NCBI GenBank assembly: GCA_021804195.1
Contig: JAJZKJ010000030.1
Coordinates: forward strand, 1 to 11,312
Origin: Acidobacteriota bacterium
Lineage (GTDB): Bacteria; Planctomycetota; Phycisphaerae; WQYP01; JAJZKJ01
Length of the DNA: 11,312 nucleotides
Direction: 5' to 3'
The translations under genes and the position numbers were made by a program. Below, piece by piece: positions 7,023 through 11,312 of this stretch. The notes beneath the pieces are model-generated. The model was given only the letters and a program-made list of their open reading frames with translations, did not search any database and was not told where the DNA came from. Within the stretch, counting starts at the first letter, position 1; each line of letters starts with the position of its first letter.

Positions 7023-7028
7023 TAAAAT
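7023..7028 (+). promoter_or_regulatory. Possible -10 element for the MetX-like gene
   Basis: TAAAAT ends nine bases before the ATG at 7038, which would give a leader of only about three bases. No Shine-Dalgarno is visible and the -35 is poor. An alternative -10, TATACT at 6958-6963, would give a leader of about 70 bases. Confidence 0.25.
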
Positions 7029-7037
7029 CGCCTCGCC

Positions 7038-8081
7038 ATGAATATCCGCGCCCTTTCCGCCACGCTGCTTAGCCTCGGCACCCTGACTACTATCCTGCGC
7101 GCCCAGTCCGGCCGGCAGCAATTCGCCGATCTCGGCAATTTCAAACTCGACAACGGCCAAGTGATCGAGCATCTGCGCCTCGGCTACCGCACGCTCGGCC
7201 ATCTCAATGCCGCCCGCACCAACGCGGTTCTGATGCCCACCTGGTTCAGCGGCACCTCGAAACAGCTCCTAGGCGATGCCGGGCCGCAAGCCGGCAAGCT
7301 GATTGACACCCGGCGCTGGTACGCCGTGCTGGTGGATTCGCTCGGCGACGGCGTCACCACCTCGCCTTCCAACAGCCGCCTGCAGCCGCGCCTGAAGTTT
7401 CCGCACTTCAGCCTGCGCGATATGGTGCGCGCCGAGCACGCGCTGTTGACCCGCAAACTGCATCTGCGGCATGTGCATGCCGTGCTGGGCATTTCCATGG
7501 GCGGTTTCCAGACTTTTCAGTGGGTGGTCAGTTACCCGAAATTCATGTCCCGGGCGGTGCCTATTGTGGGCTCGCCCCGTCCCACCGCCTACGGCCTGCT
7601 CCTGATGCGGACCAGCCTTGAGATCATTCGCTCCTATGCGGGCTGGAACCACGGAAATTATCGTGGCCGGCTGGTGATTCCCGCGCTCATGAATTTGTGG
7701 ACGCTGCATCTGACCAGCCCGCGCCATATCGCCACCACGGTCGCGCGCCGCAATTTCAAAAAATTTCTCCGGACCTCGGAGCACGACCAACCTTACTTCG
7801 CCCCCGATAACTGGATACGCCAGGGCGAGGCCGTGCTGCACTTCAACACCACGCGTCCCTATGGCGGCATGCTCGCCGGGGCGGCAGCGCGGGTGCGCGC
7901 AAAGATGCTGATCGTACCCTCCGCCCAGGATCACATGGTCTATCCCGGCCCGGCCGAGCGCTTCGCTAAACTGGTTCATGCCCGGGTATTCCTGTTGACC
8001 AGCGACTGCGGCCACATGGCAACCGCCTGCGAGGCCCGCCAGCTTGCGCGTCAGGTGCGCGGGTTCCTGGCCGCGCACTAA
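7038..8081 (+). CDS. Exported MetX-like (homoserine acetyltransferase family) alpha/beta hydrolase
   Basis: A 347-residue alpha/beta-hydrolase-fold protein of the homoserine O-acetyltransferase (COG2021) family. The N-terminal MNIRALSATLLSLGTLTTIL followed by RAQS looks like a Sec signal peptide, whereas the biosynthetic MetX enzymes act in the cytoplasm. Family landmarks are LRLGYRTLG near residue 46, GKLIDTRRWYAVLVDSLGDG at 86-105 (the MetX region after the oxyanion strand), and the nucleophile elbow GISMGG with Ser153. Asp298 (SAQDHM) and His326 (CGHMA) complete the triad. It stands alone, with its own terminator at 8156-8173 and no methionine-pathway gene nearby. I infer a periplasmic or secreted hydrolase or acyltransferase of unknown substrate rather than a methionine biosynthesis enzyme, so I give no gene symbol. 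Confidence 0.87.
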   Translation: MNIRALSATLLSLGTLTTILRAQSGRQQFADLGNFKLDNGQVIEHLRLGYRTLGHLNAARTNAVLMPTWFSGTSKQLLGDAGPQAGKLIDTRRWYAVLVDSLGDGVTTSPSNSRLQPRLKFPHFSLRDMVRAEHALLTRKLHLRHVHAVLGISMGGFQTFQWVVSYPKFMSRAVPIVGSPRPTAYGLLLMRTSLEIIRSYAGWNHGNYRGRLVIPALMNLWTLHLTSPRHIATTVARRNFKKFLRTSEHDQPYFAPDNWIRQGEAVLHFNTTRPYGGMLAGAAARVRAKMLIVPSAQDHMVYPGPAERFAKLVHARVFLLTSDCGHMATACEARQLARQVRGFLAAH

Positions 8082-8155
8082 GGCGCAACGCGGATCACGC
8101 TCAGCATCGTTTGACAGCGGAGGGCCAGGATATAACAGGCAACCCCGGCCTTCCC

Positions 8156-8173
8156 AGCCGATGCGGCTTTTTT
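8156..8173 (+). terminator. Intrinsic terminator after the MetX-like gene
   Basis: AGCCG (8156-8160), loop ATG, CGGCT (8164-8168), with a T-run through 8173. The stem is short (5 bp) but the T-run and its position about 75 bases after the stop support termination. Confidence 0.6.
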
Positions 8174-8296
8174 GTGGTGAACTCAATGCCCGCCACTATC
8201 AGTTTCTTTGAAAAGCAAGTCAAATACTGAAAATAAAGAGCTTAAATATCACAATATCAACATAATATATCATCCGGGAAAAGTTTTGAGGGCAAA

Positions 8297-8401
8297 ATGC
8301 CGTCATGGCGTCACGAATGGCCATAAATTTTTTAGAATCAACTGTTTAAGCGGTGACGGCATTTTTGACATGCTGTCACCGATGGTGTCATGCCGTCACC
8401 G
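8297..8401. repeat. Cluster of six ATG[C/G][C/T]GTCA motifs with a large inverted repeat
   Basis: Copies of the 9-mer lie at 8297-8305 (ATGCCGTCA), 8305-8313 (ATGGCGTCA), 8354-8362 (ATGCCGTCA, minus strand), 8370-8378 (ATGCTGTCA), 8382-8390 (ATGGTGTCA) and 8390-8398 (ATGCCGTCA). Two neighbouring pairs repeat with an 8-base step and share one base. Positions 8351-8362 and 8390-8401 form perfect 12-bp inverted arms, extended by GACA/TGTC (8367-8370 and 8386-8389) after a TTTT bulge. A TTGACA (8365-8370) is embedded. The arrangement suggests an operator array, but the binding protein is unknown and no regulator gene is in the window. Confidence 0.7.
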
Positions 8402-8441
8402 AAACCGAATGTCTGCTCCCAGCAATGAACTCTGCCCGCGT

Positions 8442-8473
8442 AAATATTTCCCGTGCGCGCGAAAATTTTCCCG
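8442..8473. repeat. Short direct repeat with 20-base period
   Basis: AAATATTTCCCG (8442-8453) recurs as AAAATTTTCCCG (8462-8473), starting 20 bases later, separated by a GC-rich TGCGCGCG. TTTTCCCG recurs at about 8752-8759, and its complement CGGGAAAA at about 8275-8282. Confidence 0.45.
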
Positions 8474-8582
8474 CTTGCAGGCATGCATAGCAGCGCGCCG
8501 CGACGCCAGATCACGCTTATTTAATGGACATGAGTTACATTTTGAGTTTGGCCATACATGTGCACTCCCTAAGTAGTGCGAC

Positions 8583-8619
8583 TCGGCCGATTAACCTCAC
8601 AGGTGAGAAAAGCGGCCGA
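8583..8619. repeat. Nested inverted repeat (possible RNA hairpin)
   Basis: TCGGCCG (8583-8589) pairs with CGGCCGA (8613-8619), enclosing CTCAC/GTGAG (8596-8600 and 8603-8607). There is no T-run after it, so it is not an intrinsic terminator. Confidence 0.4.
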
Positions 8620-8843
8620 ATGTACATAAAGGCACAAATAATGCATATAAATTTTCACATACCGCCGTATCACTTCCGTTTGCGCGGTCATTTCCGCCGT
8701 GTGATTCATCCCTTTTTTCCATACCCCGTTTAATTTCGTTCCGTTTTTCGCTTTTCCCGAAATCATTTTTAACCGGCCATTGCGGGCCCGCGGCGCCGCC
8801 GCCGTGTCAGCTCAGGCTATTGGCCCGGGGTGCGATATTTTCC

Positions 8844-10130
8844 ATGTCCAGATTCATTTCAATCCGGCGTAATTTTTTCTGGCCCGCCGGGCTGCTTGCA
8901 GCTCTTTGCCTGCTCCGGCCGGCATTGGGGCAGGCACATGCCCTGGTGCGCATCAGCCTGCAGCAGGCTATTCATCTGGCGCTGGCGCATAACCATCGCC
9001 TGCGGGCCGAGCGGACGCTGATCGCGCAAAGCCGCGCCCGCCAGATCACCGCCGGACTGCGGCCCAATCCGGTTTTCGACACGGATGCGCTGTTTCTGCC
9101 CGTTTTCAATCCCAGCAAGTTCAACGACCACAATCTCAGCACCAATGGCGAATTCGACGCCGGCCTCAGCTACACCTGGGAGTTGGGCGGCAAACGCGGC
9201 GCCCGCAAGCGCGCCGCCGCCGAACAAACCGGCGTCACGATCGAGCAGGTACGCAATGATGAGCGCCGGCTTATTTACGGAGTGCGGCGGCGCTTCACCG
9301 GAGTGCTGCTGGCCGAATCCAACCTGCGCTTCGCCCGCCGCGAGCTGCGCAGCTTCCAAAGCAGCCTGAAAATCAGCCAGGAGCAGTTCAAGGCCGGCAG
9401 CATCAGCCACGGCGATCTGCTCAAGACGCAGCTCCAGTTACTGACCTTTCAGACCGATGTGATCCATGCCCGGGTCAAGCTGGCGCGCGCGCTTTTTTCC
9501 CTGCGCCGTCAAGTGGGCTTTGGTGCCCTGCCGCGCAATTATGCCGTGATCGGCCGCCTGGGCTATCAAACGCTGCGCCGCGGCCTCACCGGCCTGGAGG
9601 CAGAGGCGCTGCGCCTGCGCCCGGACCTGATCGCCGCCCGGCGCCAGGTGACGGCCGCGGGCGGCCAACTGCGCCTGGCCCATGCCAATGCCGTTCCCAA
9701 CCTGACCAACACGGTGGATTACACACACATCTACGGCATCGGCAATCTCAGCGCCTATGCCACCATCGGCATTCCACTATTCAACCGCAACCAGGGCCAT
9801 ATCGCCGGCGCGGACGCCCGCATCACCGAGGCGCGGCAACTCCAGCAGGCTCTTTCCGAGCAGGTCCTCACCGCCGTGCGCGGCGCCTTCGCCCAGTTGC
9901 AATCCAACAACCAGGTCGTGCGCCTTTACCGCTCCGGCTATTTGCGAAAGGCGATGCAGTCGCTCAGCATCGCCCAATACGCCTATCTGCGCGGCGCCGC
10001 CAGCCTGCTCGACTTTCTGGATGCCGAGCGCAGCTATCGCAACGTTGAACTCAGTTACCGCCAGGCCTTAGCCGCCGCCATGATCGCGCGCGCGCGGCTG
10101 GCCGAGGCGGTGGGAACAAGTCATTTATGA
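8844..10130 (+). CDS. TolC/CzcC-type outer-membrane factor of an RND efflux system
   Basis: A 428-residue outer-membrane efflux protein, the trans-envelope channel of the efflux complex encoded here. The frame opens at TTG 8820, but the ATG at 8844 starts a proper signal peptide (RRNFFWPAGLLAALCLL, cleavage near GQAHA). Two OEP repeats follow. The first begins with ISLQQAIHLALAHNHRLRAERTLIAQ and leads into long helices (about residues 120-225). The second begins near LEAEALRLRPDLIAARRQV at about 255 and ends with FLDAERSYRNVELSYRQALAA near 400. TWELGGKRGARKRAA and GIPLFNRNQGHIAGADARI are the two beta/turn segments typical of CzcC-like members. The Shine-Dalgarno is weak (GGGGTG, too distant). 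The stop overlaps the adaptor start by four bases, indicating translational coupling. Confidence 0.92.
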   Translation: MSRFISIRRNFFWPAGLLAALCLLRPALGQAHALVRISLQQAIHLALAHNHRLRAERTLIAQSRARQITAGLRPNPVFDTDALFLPVFNPSKFNDHNLSTNGEFDAGLSYTWELGGKRGARKRAAAEQTGVTIEQVRNDERRLIYGVRRRFTGVLLAESNLRFARRELRSFQSSLKISQEQFKAGSISHGDLLKTQLQLLTFQTDVIHARVKLARALFSLRRQVGFGALPRNYAVIGRLGYQTLRRGLTGLEAEALRLRPDLIAARRQVTAAGGQLRLAHANAVPNLTNTVDYTHIYGIGNLSAYATIGIPLFNRNQGHIAGADARITEARQLQQALSEQVLTAVRGAFAQLQSNNQVVRLYRSGYLRKAMQSLSIAQYAYLRGAASLLDFLDAERSYRNVELSYRQALAAAMIARARLAEAVGTSHL

Positions 10131-11263
10131 AAGCTCTTACTCTCGCCGCCATGCTTTTGGCCGCCCTTGGCCTGGCCGCCTGCGGCAGCCATGCCGCGGC
10201 CCGCGCCGTCCCCCACCACCCGCCCAAAGTCATCGAAGTGCCCAGCGACGGCAGCATGGTGACCGTGCCGCGGCCCAGCATATTCCCCCTGGTGCGCTCG
10301 AAAACCGAGATGATGTCCCGCACTCTCACCGCGCCCGGCATCGTCGCTCCCGACGTCAGCCGCACGGTGCATGTCTATTCGCTGGCCAACGGCTATGCCA
10401 TACAGGTACCGGTGCAACTGGGCGATCAGGTGCGCAAGGGCCAGGTCCTGGCCACCGTGGAAAGCCCGCAACTGGCCGATGCCATCAGCGATTACCAGAG
10501 TGACCGCGCCGGAGTCACCTATGCCGTCAAGGAGTTGGCGCGGGAACGGGGCCTGTATGCGCACGGGGCCGCGCCGAAAAGAGCGGTGCAGCTGGCCCAG
10601 CTCGCCGAAACCAAAACCCAAGTGCGGCTGCGCGCCGCCGAGCGCGAGATTCGCATTCTCGGCGGCAGCGTGCGCGGCGCCAACGCCTTTTCTCCCCATG
10701 TCATCATCCGCTCGCCCATCTCCGGCACCATCGTGAAGCAAAACCTGGCCGCGGGCGAGGAAGTCGGCAAGGGCAATCTCTTCACCGTCGCCGATCTGTC
10801 GCGCGTCTGGGTGCTGTGCGGCGTCTATGAAAACGATCTTGGCCAGGTGCATGTGGGCGACCGCGCCCGCATTGCCCTCACCGCCTATCCGGGCCTGCAA
10901 CTGTTCGGCCGGGTCAGCAACATCTCCCAGGTTTTGAATCCGCAAACCCGCACCGTGCAGGTCCGCATCGTGCTGCAAAACCAGCGCGGCCGGCTGCGCC
11001 CGCAGATGTTCGCGAGCGTCACCTTCAGCTCCCTCCACTCGCGCCGCCGCGTGGTGCTGCCGCCTTCGGCGCTGTACCAAATGCATGACTCCTACTGGGT
11101 CTTCGTCCCCAGGGGCAAGCGCCATTTCATCCGCCTGCCGGTGCGCGTGGCCGGTCTGGCGCCGGATGGATGGCAGGTGGTTACCCAGGGCCTGCAAGCC
11201 GGCCAGCCCGTGGTGCAAAACGCGCTGGAATTCGCCAGCGTCGTCGCCCAGGGCAAGCACTAG
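10127..11263 (+). CDS. RND efflux periplasmic adaptor lipoprotein (CusB/CzcB-like)
   Basis: A 378-residue membrane-fusion protein linking the pump to the outer-membrane factor. A lipobox LAAC puts the lipidated Cys at residue 19. The first half-lipoyl segment (about 95-113) contains VQLGDQVRKGQVLATVESPQ. A short helical hairpin follows (about 114-185), and the second lipoyl half reads IRSPISGTIVKQNLAAGEEV at about 203-222. Beta-barrel and membrane-proximal domains follow, with LSRVWVLCGVYENDLGQVHVGD and LNPQTRTVQVRIVLQNQRGRLRPQMFASV. The short hairpin fits heavy-metal-type adaptors. His residues near the mature N-terminus (PHHPP) could contact metal, but no known metal site is clear. The ATG overlaps the previous stop (ATGA), and the pump gene starts 30 bases after its stop. 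Substrate not determinable. Confidence 0.92.
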   Translation: MKALTLAAMLLAALGLAACGSHAAARAVPHHPPKVIEVPSDGSMVTVPRPSIFPLVRSKTEMMSRTLTAPGIVAPDVSRTVHVYSLANGYAIQVPVQLGDQVRKGQVLATVESPQLADAISDYQSDRAGVTYAVKELARERGLYAHGAAPKRAVQLAQLAETKTQVRLRAAEREIRILGGSVRGANAFSPHVIIRSPISGTIVKQNLAAGEEVGKGNLFTVADLSRVWVLCGVYENDLGQVHVGDRARIALTAYPGLQLFGRVSNISQVLNPQTRTVQVRIVLQNQRGRLRPQMFASVTFSSLHSRRRVVLPPSALYQMHDSYWVFVPRGKRHFIRLPVRVAGLAPDGWQVVTQGLQAGQPVVQNALEFASVVAQGKH

Positions 11264-11279
11264 ACGCGGCGCGCGCCCG

Positions 11280-11285
11280 AGGAGG
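11280..11285 (+). promoter_or_regulatory. Ribosome binding site of the RND pump gene
   Basis: A perfect AGGAGG lies eight bases before the ATG at 11294. It is the strongest ribosome binding site in the window and marks the next ORF as real although only its first codons are present. Confidence 0.85.
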
Positions 11286-11293
11286 AACTATTC

Positions 11294-11312
11294 ATGATTC
11301 AAAAACTCGTGG
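11294..11312 (+). CDS. Start of probable RND efflux pump, CusA/CzcA type (3' end missing)
   Basis: Only MIQKLV is visible before the window ends. Position directly after a CzcC-like channel and a CzcB-like adaptor, a strong ribosome binding site, and a start resembling heavy-metal RND pumps (MI-x-K/R-hydrophobic) all suggest the inner-membrane proton-driven pump of about 1000 residues. The identity rests mainly on context. Confidence 0.7.

Larger units (their letters stand above)
8082..8843. other. Long AT-rich intergenic region upstream of the efflux operon
   Basis: This 762-base gap holds no convincing gene. It contains a terminator (8156-8173), an AT-rich stretch (about 8200-8290), a cluster of six ATG[C/G][C/T]GTCA motifs (8297-8398), a 20-base-period direct repeat (8442-8473), a nested hairpin (8583-8619), and a pyrimidine-rich tract (about 8700-8775) just before the outer-membrane-factor gene. 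A 122-codon frame (8208-8576, TTG start) crosses the repeats but has no recognisable domain. Base composition is visibly more AT-rich than the flanking genes. It is either a large regulatory region for the efflux operon, a decayed gene, or an insertion remnant. Confidence 0.6.

Noticed and set aside
8297..8400. CRISPR-like array
   Set aside because: The repeated unit is only 9 bases, spacing is irregular (8, 12, 20 and more), one copy is inverted, and no cas gene is present.
8208..8576. 122-codon frame on the + strand with TTG start
   Set aside because: It runs across the motif array and AT-rich sequence, has no ribosome binding site, no recognisable domain, and codon use unlike the neighbouring genes.
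10121..11260. 379-codon antisense frame opposite the efflux adaptor
   Set aside because: It mirrors a clear adaptor gene; long antisense frames are common in GC-rich DNA and its translation is rich in Gly, Ala, His and Gln with no domain.

Overview
The window reads as an ordinary stretch of a GC-rich, Gram-negative bacterial chromosome. The signs are dense genes ending mostly in G or C at third codon positions, Sec and Tat signal peptides, a lipoprotein signal, and a three-part envelope efflux system. The mix of a secreted M61 peptidase, a Tat-exported sugar-epimerase-like protein, a type-B carboxylesterase and a secreted MetX-like hydrolase suggests Acidobacteriota (Terriglobia-like). That placement is an inference from gene content; no marker gene is present to confirm it.

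Layout. (1) Positions 2-2842, + strand: the 3' part of an M61-family metallopeptidase with a C-terminal PDZ domain, then a metallo-beta-lactamase-fold hydrolase of the NAPE-PLD/UlaG type. (2) 2872-3897, - strand: a Tat-exported xylose-isomerase-like TIM-barrel protein, convergent with the hydrolase. Divergent from it is a 46-residue, very basic small ORF (3967-4107, +). (3) 4161-6512, - strand: a type-B carboxylesterase preceded by a six-helix membrane protein of unknown function, probably co-transcribed and ended by a hairpin at 4113-4145. (4) 6527-6824, + strand: a complete single-gene unit for a VapB-like antitoxin, with promoter, ribosome binding site, ORF and intrinsic terminator, but no toxin after it. 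(5) 7038-8081, + strand: an exported homoserine-acetyltransferase-like alpha/beta hydrolase with its own terminator. (6) 8844 to the end, + strand: a TolC/CzcC-type outer-membrane factor, an adaptor lipoprotein overlapping it by 4 bases, and the first codons of what should be the RND pump.

The genes of regions 1-5 are mostly independent exported or hydrolytic functions, and I see no single pathway joining them. The efflux operon is the one clear multi-gene machine: inner-membrane pump, periplasmic adaptor and outer-membrane channel would export a metal ion or small toxic compound.

The most unusual sequence is not coding. The 762-base gap before the efflux operon (8082-8843) is clearly richer in A+T than its neighbours. 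It holds six copies of a 9-base motif ATG[C/G][C/T]GTCA within about 100 bases, partly arranged as a large inverted repeat. This looks like a multi-site operator or another protein-binding array. A second non-coding inverted repeat lies at 6851-6943. I did not find a convincing new multi-gene system; the repeat array, the orphan antitoxin and the small basic ORF are the best leads.
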